A stretch of 40,799 nucleotides of DNA from CALJEL01 sp041082235 (GTDB taxonomy: Bacteria > Nitrospirota > Thermodesulfovibrionia > Thermodesulfovibrionales > CALJEL01). The position numbers and the translations under genes are program-made. Of this stretch, positions 24,853-33,151 are shown piece by piece. Every line of letters begins with the position of its first letter. Position 1 is the first letter of the stretch. The stretch is taken from NCBI GenBank assembly GCA_041082235.1, contig JBDOIG010000130.1:1-40799 (forward strand), read 5' to 3'. The notes under the pieces are model-generated. The model was not told where the DNA came from. It saw nothing but the letters and a program-made list of their open reading frames with translations, and searched no databases.

Positions 24853-26344
24853 GATACTGATAAATGCTACAAAAGAAGAGGTAAGGGTTGCCCTGCTTGA
24901 GGGTGGCCAGGTTGTGGAATTCTATGTTGAGAGAAGAAGGGGAGCAAGTCTTGTAGGCAATATATATAAGGGAAGGATTGTAAAGGTCCTGCCAGGTATG
25001 CAATCAGCCTTTGTCGATATTGGACTTGAAAAGGCAGCCTTTCTTTATGTGGGTGATATAGTTATTTTGGATGAGATGCCTTCCCATTTTAATAATGAGG
25101 TTTCTGTAGAGGCTACTAATGATAGCATCTACATAAAGCCACAAAAGGCCTCCATAAATGAGATTATCCAGGAAGGGCAGGAATTACTGGTTCAGGTTGC
25201 AAAGGATCCCATAGGAACTAAAGGAGCCCGGGTTACAGCCCATGTCACATTACCAGGTAGATACGTGGTATTTATGCCAACCATTGACCATATCGGGGTT
25301 TCAAGGAGGATAACAGACGAGGCAGAAAGGTCAAGGCTCAAGGACATTGCAGAGCTTATCAAACCCTCTAAGGGAGGGATAATTGTGAGGACAGCCTCTG
25401 AAGGGTGCAGTGAAGAAGAGCTGAGAAGAGACCTTGAGTTTTTACTGATGCTCTGGGATAACATCCTGAAAAAGAAGGACTCACAGCCAGCCCCATATCT
25501 TCTATATACTGACCTTGACCTTGTCCTGAGAACTGTGAGGGATATGATGGGGCAGAATATAGAGAGGATGATAATAGATTCAGATGAGGATTACAATAGA
25601 ATAATTGATTTTGTCTCTGTTTATTTTCCTAAACTTGCGGATAGAATTGAGCTTTATGATGGACAGGAGCCACTTTTTGATGCCTTCGGCGTTGAGGTTG
25701 ATATCTCAAGGGCCCTGGGTAAAAAGGTATGGCTCAAATCAGGTGGCTATATAGTTATTGACCAGACAGAGGCAATGACTGTAATAGATGTGAATACAGG
25801 GAAGTTTGTCGGCAAGGAATCCCTTGAGGAGACTGTTCTTAAGACAAATCTTGAGGCTGTAAAGGAGATAGCCTATCAGATAAGATTGAGAAATCTGGGT
25901 GGGATAATAATTATTGATTTTATAGACATGGAAAAGCCTGAAAACAGGCAGAAGGTATTCAATGCCTTTGTTGATATGATGAAAAAAGACAGGGTAAAGA
26001 GCACTATACTTAATATCTCTGAACTTGGCCTTATTCAAATGACCAGAAAAAGGGTCAGAGAGAGCATTACAAGGATACTCTGTGAACCCTGTCCTTACTG
26101 TGATGGAAAGGGTTATATAAAGACAGCAAGGACAGTTTGTTATGAGATTATGAGAAAGATAAGAAAGATGAGGCCCTATATTTCAACAAGGCTGATTGTT
26201 AAGGTAAACCCCCTGGTAGCAGAGCTTCTGTCAGATGAGGAAAGGCAGGGCATAGAAGAGCTTGAGAACATCTTTAATTTAAAGATTGTTATTCAGGAAG
26301 ATTCAACCTTTCATCAGGAGCATTTTGAAATAATACAGGTATAA
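24842..26344 (+). CDS. rng: Ribonuclease G/E family endoribonuclease
   Basis: 500 residues from the ATG at 24842, where the family sequence begins (MQNEILINATKEEVRVALLEGG). It has an embedded S1 domain (GNIYKGRIVKVLPGMQSAFVDIGLEKAAFLYVGD), the catalytic core with SGGYIVIDQTEAMTVIDVNTGKFVG (Asp metal ligands) and LGGIIIIDFIDM, and the zinc-link motif CEPCPYCDGKGYI. It has no long disordered RNase E tail, so it is RNase G-like. It processes rRNA and degrades mRNA with a preference for 5'-monophosphate ends. AGGA lies 7 bases ahead of the start. Confidence 0.93.
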   Translation: MQNEILINATKEEVRVALLEGGQVVEFYVERRRGASLVGNIYKGRIVKVLPGMQSAFVDIGLEKAAFLYVGDIVILDEMPSHFNNEVSVEATNDSIYIKPQKASINEIIQEGQELLVQVAKDPIGTKGARVTAHVTLPGRYVVFMPTIDHIGVSRRITDEAERSRLKDIAELIKPSKGGIIVRTASEGCSEEELRRDLEFLLMLWDNILKKKDSQPAPYLLYTDLDLVLRTVRDMMGQNIERMIIDSDEDYNRIIDFVSVYFPKLADRIELYDGQEPLFDAFGVEVDISRALGKKVWLKSGGYIVIDQTEAMTVIDVNTGKFVGKESLEETVLKTNLEAVKEIAYQIRLRNLGGIIIIDFIDMEKPENRQKVFNAFVDMMKKDRVKSTILNISELGLIQMTRKRVRESITRILCEPCPYCDGKGYIKTARTVCYEIMRKIRKMRPYISTRLIVKVNPLVAELLSDEERQGIEELENIFNLKIVIQEDSTFHQEHFEIIQV

Positions 26345-26345
26345 A

Positions 26346-27167
26346 ATGGAAGCAATTGAGCCTCAAGTTAATGAAAAATTTGAAAGGCTTATCAGATTAC
26401 TCAAGGAGATGGGCAGTGCGGTCCTTGCATTTTCAGGTGGTGTGGATAGTTCATTTCTTTTGAAGGCGCTAAAACTTTCAGATATAAGATTTATCGCTGT
26501 AACATCCGTATCCTGGACTTCACCGCCTGAAGATATAGATACAGCAAAGAGACTGGTATCTGAACTCGGGATAGAACACATTTTCATTGAAGGAACAGAA
26601 CTCCAGAGGGAAGAATTCCTCAGGAATGACAGGAGAAGATGCTTTTATTGTAAGGATTCACTCTTCAGAAGGCTTATTGAGATTAAAGAAGGTCACGGAT
26701 ATTCATCTGTCCTTGATGGAAGTACAATGGATGACCTTAATGATTACAGACCAGGTCTTGAGGCCGCAAGGGTCCTCGGTGTAAGAAGTCCGCTTATAGA
26801 GGCTGAACTCTATAAAAATGAGATAAGGTTCTTGAGCAAGGAACTGGGCCTCTCTACATGGAACAGGCCATCATCTGCCTGCCTTTCTTCAAGAATCCCT
26901 TATGGCATAAGGATATCACCTGAAAGACTGAATCGCATAGGCAGGGCTGAAAAGATTTTAAAAGAGTTTGGTTTCAAGGTGGTGAGGGTAAGGGATTACT
27001 GGCCAATGGCAAAGATAGAGGTTTCCAGAGATGAGATAGGGCTTTTATTTAAGGAAGAGACAAGAGAGAAAATCATTAAGGAAATAAAATCAACTGGTTA
27101 TACTACAGTTAGTATTGACCTTGAAGGATACAGGCAGGGGAAACTGAATGAATTCAGGGAAGGTTAA
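26346..27167 (+). CDS. larE: ATP-dependent sacrificial sulfur transferase LarE-like
   Basis: 273 residues. PP-loop AFSGGVDSSFLLKAL lies at about 29-43, with the family segments RRRCFYCKDSLFRRL, VLDGSTMDDLNDYRPGLEAARVLGVRSPL and ACLSSRIPYGIRISPERL. LarE donates a cysteine sulfur to the nickel-pincer cofactor of lactate racemase; the Cys in ACLSSRIPYG is at the expected position. The other pincer genes (larB, larC, larA) are not here, and many LarE homologues have broader or unknown roles. It starts 1 base after the rng stop and overlaps the convergent rodZ-like gene by 14 bases. Confidence 0.88.
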   Translation: MEAIEPQVNEKFERLIRLLKEMGSAVLAFSGGVDSSFLLKALKLSDIRFIAVTSVSWTSPPEDIDTAKRLVSELGIEHIFIEGTELQREEFLRNDRRRCFYCKDSLFRRLIEIKEGHGYSSVLDGSTMDDLNDYRPGLEAARVLGVRSPLIEAELYKNEIRFLSKELGLSTWNRPSSACLSSRIPYGIRISPERLNRIGRAEKILKEFGFKVVRVRDYWPMAKIEVSRDEIGLLFKEETREKIIKEIKSTGYTTVSIDLEGYRQGKLNEFREG

Positions 27168-28020
27168 TAATCTTTACCTCTCCTGATTTGCCCGGAGATC
27201 CCATGTCCTTTCCATTAAGGAACAATTTTATACCACCTGCATTGCCAGTCTTAATCTTGAATCCCTTTTTTGAGGTATACTGAACTGTCTCACCTGGTTT
27301 AATTGTAATATCATGAGAACCTTCCTCTGATTCTACAACGAGCCAGGAAAGTTCAGTTGCCACTATCTTAAGATTATAACCTTCAGATGGTCTGGTGATG
27401 GATTTATTGTCAGTGGCAACATGAGGAGACACAGAAGGAAGGGACTCTTTTTTTGTTACTGGACCTGGTGGCTGAGTAACAGCCGGGGCTTGAGGCAGAA
27501 GCGGTCCTGATGAAGGAGAGGTTTGTGAGGATTGAACAGGAACTGGCGGAGCAGGTAGAGTGAATTCTTTTTGCTGTCTTGTGGTCTTAAAGATAGAAAA
27601 AATGGCAATCCCTCCAATGAGGATAATAACACCCAGGATTAGAAAATTTGGTTTAAAGCTCAAACCGGAAGGGGTGATAGGTCTTTGAGATTTGAGGTCT
27701 AATTTTTGATTTTGGACTACTGACCTGCCCTCCCTGCTCTCAGTTTTATCAGTCTCTGATGTTCCTTGGATAATTTCATGAGAAACTTTTTGCTTTTCTC
27801 GTAAGGCCTTAAACTCCTCTATAAGAGGTTCAGGCTCAATGCCAAGATACATGGCATAGGTCCTTATATAACCCATGATATAAACATCAGCAGGAAAGAT
27901 ATCAAAGTTTTCCTCTTCCAGTGCCTTGAGGAAAGAAACCCTTATCTTAAGGTCAGCAGAGATTCTGTCAAGGGTTATCCCTTTTGACAGCCTTTTCTCT
28001 TTTAAGAGACCCCCGATCAT
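27154..28020 (-). CDS. rodZ: RodZ-like cell-shape protein (HTH + membrane helix + DUF4115)
   Basis: 288 residues. The N-terminal helix-turn-helix domain (IGGLLKEKRLSKGITLDRISADLKIRVSFLKALEEENFD...ADVYIMGYIRTYAMYLGI) is the RodZ cytoplasmic domain that binds MreB. A charged linker is followed by one membrane helix near residues 126-144 (FLILGVIILIGGIAIFSIF), then a Pro/Ser-rich periplasmic spacer. The C-terminal beta domain (SWLVVESEEGSHDITIKPGETVQYTSKKGFKIKTGNAGGIKLFLNG) is DUF4115. This order is diagnostic. No mreB or rod genes are nearby. Confidence 0.88.
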   Translation of the reverse strand: MIGGLLKEKRLSKGITLDRISADLKIRVSFLKALEEENFDIFPADVYIMGYIRTYAMYLGIEPEPLIEEFKALREKQKVSHEIIQGTSETDKTESREGRSVVQNQKLDLKSQRPITPSGLSFKPNFLILGVIILIGGIAIFSIFKTTRQQKEFTLPAPPVPVQSSQTSPSSGPLLPQAPAVTQPPGPVTKKESLPSVSPHVATDNKSITRPSEGYNLKIVATELSWLVVESEEGSHDITIKPGETVQYTSKKGFKIKTGNAGGIKLFLNGKDMGSPGKSGEVKIINLP

Positions 28021-28182
28021 GATAAAAATAATATATCAAAACACGGTAAGAGAGCAAGAGGAATCTTCAGGTATATCAGATAGGTATGAATATACTCCAC
28101 ACAAAGACATCTTACAGCCGAGAAGAAGTAAGTAAGCATCTTGTCAGATGTGATAAACTAATAAACAAAGGAGGGATATCGC

Positions 28183-29076
28183 ATGAAAATGAAAAAGCAA
28201 ATTAAAGGATTTATTTTTTTGTGGTTCATTTTTTACATTGTGTTTTATCATGTCTCTGCCCGGGCTGAACAGAAGGGTCTTTTCTGGCAGGTCTCATCAA
28301 ATAAGTCAGCTGTTTATATCCTTGGCTCTGTGCATCTTTTTAAAAAGGAGATGTATCCACTGAATCAGAAAATAGAGCAAGCCTTCAATTCGTCAGAGGT
28401 AATTGTCTTTGAAGTAAATCTCAATGAATTGGATTCAATGGATATACTGGCACTTTTCCAGCAGAAGGGGCTTTATCCGGAAGGAGATTCTTTAAAATCC
28501 CATATCTCAGAAACAACCCTGAACCTTCTTATGCCAAGGCTTCAGTCCTACGGGATACCTGCAGAGCTTGCCATGAGATTCAGGCCATGGCTACTGGCAA
28601 TGACACTTCAGTCAATGGAATTACAGAGGCTCGGGTTTATGCCTGAATACGGGATAGATAGGTATTTTTTTGAAAAGGCAGAAGGCAAAGAGATAACAGG
28701 TCTTGAAACTTCTCAATACCAGATTGAGATACTTGATAGCCTTTCTGAAAAGGTACAGGAGCTTTTTCTTCTTTATACGATAAGGGATATGGACCAGCTC
28801 TCTTCCATCACGGCTCAAATCTTCAAGGCATGGGAATCCGGAGATGCATCTATCGTGGAAGAACTGACCTTCAGACCCCTTAAAGAAGATCCGGGATTCT
28901 TTCAGCTTTATGAAATATTGTTCTATGAAAGAAATAGTGCAATGGCCTCAAAGATAGAGAATTTTCTTAAAACAGGAAAGAGATATTTTGTTATTACCGG
29001 TGCAGGGCATCTTGTAGGTGATAGAGGTATTATCGAGATTCTTAAGAAAAAGGGTTATAAGGTAAGGCAAATATAA
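28183..29076 (+). CDS. TraB/GumN family exported protein
   Basis: 297 residues with a signal peptide or anchor (GFIFLWFIFYIVFYHVSARA). TraB/GumN (PF01963) landmarks are FWQVSSNKSAVYILGSVHLFKKEMYPL near the N-terminus (GS-H-L motif), EYGIDRYFFEKAEGKEITGLET in the middle and ITGAGHLVGDRGIIEILKKKGYKV at the end. The conserved Gx2H and GxGH motifs are thought to form a Tiki-like metallopeptidase centre; the bacterial substrate is unknown. GGAGGG precedes the ATG. It is monocistronic, followed by a strong hairpin pair. Confidence 0.85.
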   Translation: MKMKKQIKGFIFLWFIFYIVFYHVSARAEQKGLFWQVSSNKSAVYILGSVHLFKKEMYPLNQKIEQAFNSSEVIVFEVNLNELDSMDILALFQQKGLYPEGDSLKSHISETTLNLLMPRLQSYGIPAELAMRFRPWLLAMTLQSMELQRLGFMPEYGIDRYFFEKAEGKEITGLETSQYQIEILDSLSEKVQELFLLYTIRDMDQLSSITAQIFKAWESGDASIVEELTFRPLKEDPGFFQLYEILFYERNSAMASKIENFLKTGKRYFVITGAGHLVGDRGIIEILKKKGYKVRQI

Positions 29077-29082
29077 TGATTG

Positions 29083-29172
29083 AAGATTCCCTGTGGCTTG
29101 CCACAGGGAATCTTAATGTAAGGAATTTTTTATATCATATTCGCTCGCTTAACCCTGCGGCTTGCCGCAGGG
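29083..29172. terminator. Twin CTTG-loop hairpins between convergent genes
   Basis: Hairpin one has a perfect 14-bp stem AAGATTCCCTGTGG/CCACAGGGAATCTT with loop CTTG (29083-29114). Hairpin two is CCCTGCGG-CTTG-CCGCAGGG (29153-29172). Both are followed by near-identical ATTCGCTCGCTTA / ATACGCTCGCTAC, so the unit is duplicated. A T run (ATTTTTTAT) lies between. It probably works as a two-way terminator. Confidence 0.6.
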
Positions 29173-29190
29173 AATACGCTCGCTACCCAT

Positions 29191-29628
29191 TTATCTTAAA
29201 CCGAGTCTCTTTAATATTATTCCGAGGTATTTATTGAGTGGATTGCTTCTTTTTAAAAAGGGGATAGGCGGTCGCTTTCTTATACCAAGTTTATGAAGTT
29301 CTTCAATTATCTCTTCATTCTGAGCAAGGGAAAGCCCTTCCCTGAATGCCTTAATGGCCTCTGGCTTGTTATTGAGCACAAGATAGATTCTTCCGAGATT
29401 CAGATAATGAACAGGATTTGATGGTTCTTTGTCAAGGGCATCCCTGCACAATTCAAAGGCCTTCTGAAGCTTTCCTCTCTCCTTTGCAATACAGTAGGCA
29501 TAATAGGTTGATACCTCTGGACTGTTTTCAAACTGGAAGGCCCTTTCAAAACAGACAAGGGCAGTTAGGGTATCACCGGACCTTATGGCCTTACGACCTT
29601 TTTCAATAAGCTCCTTTAAATTGTCCAT
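29191..29628 (-). CDS. TPR-repeat protein
   Basis: 145 residues, all helical, with about three tetratricopeptide repeats (KAIRSGDTLTALVCFERAF; AYCIAKERGKLQKAFELCRDALDKEPSNPVHYLNLGRIYLVLNNKPEAIKAFREGLSL). A basic C-terminal tail follows (RKRPPIPFLKRSNPLNKYLG). There is no signal peptide. It probably mediates protein-protein contacts; the partner is unknown. The divergent nfo gene begins about 36 bases upstream, so the two share a short promoter region. Confidence 0.8.
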   Translation of the reverse strand: MDNLKELIEKGRKAIRSGDTLTALVCFERAFQFENSPEVSTYYAYCIAKERGKLQKAFELCRDALDKEPSNPVHYLNLGRIYLVLNNKPEAIKAFREGLSLAQNEEIIEELHKLGIRKRPPIPFLKRSNPLNKYLGIILKRLGLR

Positions 29629-29664
29629 GATGATATTTTAGTCTAAAATGTGGTAATTTTGGAA

Positions 29665-30531
29665 ATGCAGAGGCTTGGCGTTCATACATCTATCGCTGGA
29701 GGAATTCATCTTGCTATTGAACGGGCAAGAGCCCTTGGATGTAATACCCTTCAGTTATTCTCACATAGCCCCAGGAACTGGAGAAGGCCAGAAATATCTT
29801 ATGAATCTGTACAGAGATTTAAGGAATTAAGGAAGATTTATGAGATAGAGCCTGTCTTTGTCCATAGCTCATATCTTATAAACATAGCCTCGCATGACAG
29901 GCATTTAATAGCACGCTCAATAAACATGCTCCTCTGGGAGCTTGAATCAGCCCAGCTCCTTGGTGCTGATTATTTGATCCTCCATCCAGGCTCTTCCTCA
30001 ATTGATATGACTGAAGGAAGAAAGAGGGCAAAAAGGGTATTAAGAGAAATTTCTGAAAAAGGTAGATGGAAGGTAAGACTTCTACTTGAAAATACTGCCG
30101 GTGAGAGAGGTGATATATCCTCCACTGTAGAAGACCTTGCAGAGTTATTGGAGGCTTCGCAGGGCATATCAGGGGGTATCTGTTTCGACACATGCCATGC
30201 CTTTCAGGCTGGCTATGAGCTAAGGAATGTTGAGGGGATTGAAGAACTTGTTGATAAAATTCACAGGTTTATTGGTGAGGATGCTGTAAAACTGATTCAT
30301 CTGAATGACTCTAAAAAGCCCCTTGGCTCCAGGATTGACAGGCATGAACATATAGGTAAAGGAAAGATCGGGGATGAAGGCTTCAGGATTTTACTTTCCA
30401 GCCCACCCTTTAGTGATGTGCCAATTATCCTTGAGACACCAAAGAAGACAGGGAGAGATGATGTAATAAATTTAAGAAGAGTTCAGAGGATGCTCAGGCA
30501 GAAGTTGAAGTCAGATCTGTTGAACACATAA
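29665..30531 (+). CDS. nfo: Deoxyribonuclease IV (endonuclease IV, AP endonuclease)
   Basis: 288 residues from the ATG at 29665 (MQRLGVHTSIAGGIHLAI); a GTG 15 bases earlier is possible, and neither has a strong ribosome site. Zinc ligands and family motifs are GVHTSIAGG, PVFVHSSYLINIAS, YLILHPGSSS, LLLENTAGERGDISS, ICFDTCHAFQAGY, IHLNDSKKPLGSRIDRHEHIGKGKIG and IILETPK. It cleaves 5' of abasic sites in base-excision repair. The 3' end overlaps the convergent hypothetical gene by 38 bases. Confidence 0.93.
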   Translation: MQRLGVHTSIAGGIHLAIERARALGCNTLQLFSHSPRNWRRPEISYESVQRFKELRKIYEIEPVFVHSSYLINIASHDRHLIARSINMLLWELESAQLLGADYLILHPGSSSIDMTEGRKRAKRVLREISEKGRWKVRLLLENTAGERGDISSTVEDLAELLEASQGISGGICFDTCHAFQAGYELRNVEGIEELVDKIHRFIGEDAVKLIHLNDSKKPLGSRIDRHEHIGKGKIGDEGFRILLSSPPFSDVPIILETPKKTGRDDVINLRRVQRMLRQKLKSDLLNT

Positions 30532-32332
30532 GGCGGGTTAAATCTGGCGGATATCCATTCTCTGTGAGATACTGTGCTTCTATACTTTCAAGGTGAAATC
30601 TATCAAAACCGCTGTTAAGGAGAAAATCCTCTCTTAAGGCAAGATTCCCTGTGCGAATTATCTCTGGAAGGAGGTTATTAATATAGAAAGATTCCTTTTT
30701 CAGGTCAAGGAGAACCTTATCAAAAATGGAATCCGGAACTCTGACAGCAACACCCTTTGATGCAAGTTCTAAGGCAATACTATCAAGGATTTGCTGTCTT
30801 CCTTCTTTCTGATCAAGGAGTGGATAGAGGGCTCTTAAATTTCCCTTTAAAGATGTATAGACATGCCTGTAAAGCAGTGCCTCATCAGATATAAACCTCA
30901 CAGCAGCAACGACATCCTTGATTGTTGAATTCCCCTTTACTATCTCATCAATTCCGTCATTTATCGTGAGGAGCTTTTTCTTACCATAATAGGTCACATA
31001 ATTATTTTTCAGAAACTCGTCAATAAATAATCTCTTCCAAAGTCCCTGTTCAAGCTCTTCAAAGGCCTGTTTGTTTCCAATAAGACTTCTCAGCGAATCC
31101 TCTGTAAACTCCATATTATCTGTAAAGGCGATCTTACTGAGAAGTCCATAGGTGTTGTCATAACGATCAAAGAATGTAATAATTGAACCAAGCTCCTCCA
31201 TGGTGCTGAAATCACCTGTTTCTTTGCAAATCTCATCACATCGTCTCCCTGCATCAAGGAGGATATTTTCAAAACTGAGGTCCCCAAGCTGATGGGCCCT
31301 GTGCCTTGCAAGGAGGAGTCTGATTATATCTTCCTTTATGATGTGGTGTTTTAAAGCAGGGTCTTTGAAAAAGAGGTTCTCAATGATAATCCTTGCCTCC
31401 TTTATATACTCAGGTTCTTCTATCTCTGTAATCTTCTTTCCCCTGAGGAGAGTCTCATCAAGGGTATCAAAAAGGATTAAGGGTATGTTATTTCTAATAC
31501 CAAGGGTCCTGAGCCTTTTAAGCCTTGCTATCTCTTCCATGGGTATCTTTTCACTCCCTGCTATTGCAAGGAGGATATCCCTGTATTCATCAACAATCCG
31601 CCTGTTTTCAGGATGTCTGTACATAACATCTATCTTGATTCTTTCTATCTGATAGCTGTTGAGATTAAGCTTGGATGTCAGGTCCTGAAGATAAAGCTCA
31701 TCATATTCATTAAGGTTTTTGTTTTTTGAATATATCTTCTGAAAGGTCTGGTAAAACTCATAGTTGTTCCTGTTGATGAGCTTGAAGATAAAAATGGTTG
31801 TATTTTCTTCGCCCAGTGCCTTCGCAAATTCATGTAGGAGCTCCTCATCTTTATCCTCTGAAATAAGCCCTGTTCTCTTCAGAAACTTTCCTGTGAGTCT
31901 CAATATCTGCGCCTGTCTCTCCTTTATCGGCCCCTTGAAGTCAGAAGAAACCAGGAAGTAATAGTTTTTTGCAGCATGACCTGATATAAAAAGCTTTTCA
32001 ATAGATTCTGCCCCTTCTGTATCATTGGTAAATATTAGATTATCTTTTTCATCAAGATAGGCTCCAAACATAATCAGTCTGTTAAGGACATCACTTTTCA
32101 GGGCATCCTTCAGGGGCTTTTCTACTCCAAACATATATTCACAAAAACTACCTCCAGCACCTTTATAGAAGATGAACTCAGGAGTTATCCTGAATTCATT
32201 ACCCTTGGAAAAGAATCTTATACCCCCTGGGGCTTCTTCAAAGAAACAGGTATTATATGCCTCTATGCCTCTTATAAGGGCAATATACTCAATGACTCCA
32301 ATTTCTCCGTGAAGTCTAAAATCCTTTAGCAT
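30494..32332 (-). CDS. Large conserved hypothetical protein (possibly TIGR04442 family)
   Basis: 612 residues, soluble, no signal peptide or membrane helix. It begins KDFRLHGEIGVIEYIALIRGIEAYNTCFFE; this start recalls the uncharacterised TIGR04442 family of deltaproteobacteria and relatives, a recollection I cannot verify here. Predicted helices dominate from about residue 130 on, with charged segments (KERQAQILRLTGKFLKRTGLISEDKDEE, EDIIRLLLARHRAHQLGDLSFENILLDAGRRCDE). No catalytic motif stands out. It lies alone between nfo (convergent) and the DsbC-like reading frame. Confidence 0.6.
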   Translation of the reverse strand: MLKDFRLHGEIGVIEYIALIRGIEAYNTCFFEEAPGGIRFFSKGNEFRITPEFIFYKGAGGSFCEYMFGVEKPLKDALKSDVLNRLIMFGAYLDEKDNLIFTNDTEGAESIEKLFISGHAAKNYYFLVSSDFKGPIKERQAQILRLTGKFLKRTGLISEDKDEELLHEFAKALGEENTTIFIFKLINRNNYEFYQTFQKIYSKNKNLNEYDELYLQDLTSKLNLNSYQIERIKIDVMYRHPENRRIVDEYRDILLAIAGSEKIPMEEIARLKRLRTLGIRNNIPLILFDTLDETLLRGKKITEIEEPEYIKEARIIIENLFFKDPALKHHIIKEDIIRLLLARHRAHQLGDLSFENILLDAGRRCDEICKETGDFSTMEELGSIITFFDRYDNTYGLLSKIAFTDNMEFTEDSLRSLIGNKQAFEELEQGLWKRLFIDEFLKNNYVTYYGKKKLLTINDGIDEIVKGNSTIKDVVAAVRFISDEALLYRHVYTSLKGNLRALYPLLDQKEGRQQILDSIALELASKGVAVRVPDSIFDKVLLDLKKESFYINNLLPEIIRTGNLALREDFLLNSGFDRFHLESIEAQYLTENGYPPDLTRLMCSTDLTSTSA

Positions 32333-32371
32333 TTATTAACCAGTATAAGTCTGCTTTTTAAAGCTTTAAAC

Positions 32372-33151
32372 CTATCTCGCATCCTTTGTTATTATCTTTA
32401 TCAGCTCCTCGGCCGGCCTGTAGCCAGTAGAGAGCTTTCCATCAGGAAGGACATAAGCAGGTGTTCCACTTATCCCGAGACGTTGTGCAAGTTCAATGTT
32501 CTTATCTACAGCGTCAGTATTGCAGGTCTTTCCCTTTAATTCCTTTTTATCAAAGGCATCCTCAAGGAGTTTAATAGACCTTTCACAGACAATAATCTTT
32601 GACTTTTCATAAGCTCCTGGATGAATATTTAGAGGGAAAAGCTTTATATAAAAAACTATATCATTTCTCATCTGTACTATTTTCTTCATCTCCTGATGAA
32701 GTTTTGCACAATAAGGTCAATCAGGGTCATCAAAGACTATGACCCTGTACTTTGCTCCTTTTTTCCCGAGAACAAGGGCGTCATTTAGATCTATCTTTGA
32801 TGGATCAACCCTGTTTAAATAGGAAAGCCTCTGCTGGGTGAGATTCTCCTTTGTGGAGCTGGAAAATATATTCCCTGCGATAATAAACTTCTTTCCATAG
32901 TCTACATAAACCAGGCCCTTTCTTCCCTGACTTTCAAAATTCACCTCCCAGAGACCTTTGAGGGGTGAATCTATCACATCTGTAACCTTCAGGTCAGGAC
33001 CTCCGCTTAAGAGCTGCTGCGCCTCTTCCTTTGTAAGTCTGTGGCAGTTCTTACAATTTCCTTTTTCTGAAAAGGCAAAGGCATTTGAGGAGAAAAATAA
33101 GATAAAGGTTAAAAATAGGGACAGGATCAATTTCTCTTTCTTAAGCCTCAA
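32372..33151 (-). CDS. DsbC-like thiol-disulfide oxidoreductase, selenoprotein (alternative start at internal TTG)
   Basis: Read from TTG 33151 (AAAGG 8 bases upstream, weak), this gives an export signal RLKKEKLILSLFLTFILFFSSNAFA and a mature protein of about 230 residues. It has CKNCH near the start, then a DsbC-like N-domain (KVTDVIDSPLKGLWEVNFESQGRKGLVYVDYGKKFIIAGNIF, LDDALVLGKKGAKYRVIVFDDPD). Next comes UGA, then PYCAKLHQEMKK, a second Cys pair (IVCERS...KTC) and the cis-Pro loop GISGTPAYV. In relatives the UGA position is Cys in a CPYC centre. Without selenocysteine insertion the protein would end one residue before its catalytic motif. It is probably periplasmic, acting in disulfide isomerisation or reduction, perhaps for c-type cytochrome assembly (inference). 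Confidence 0.8.
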
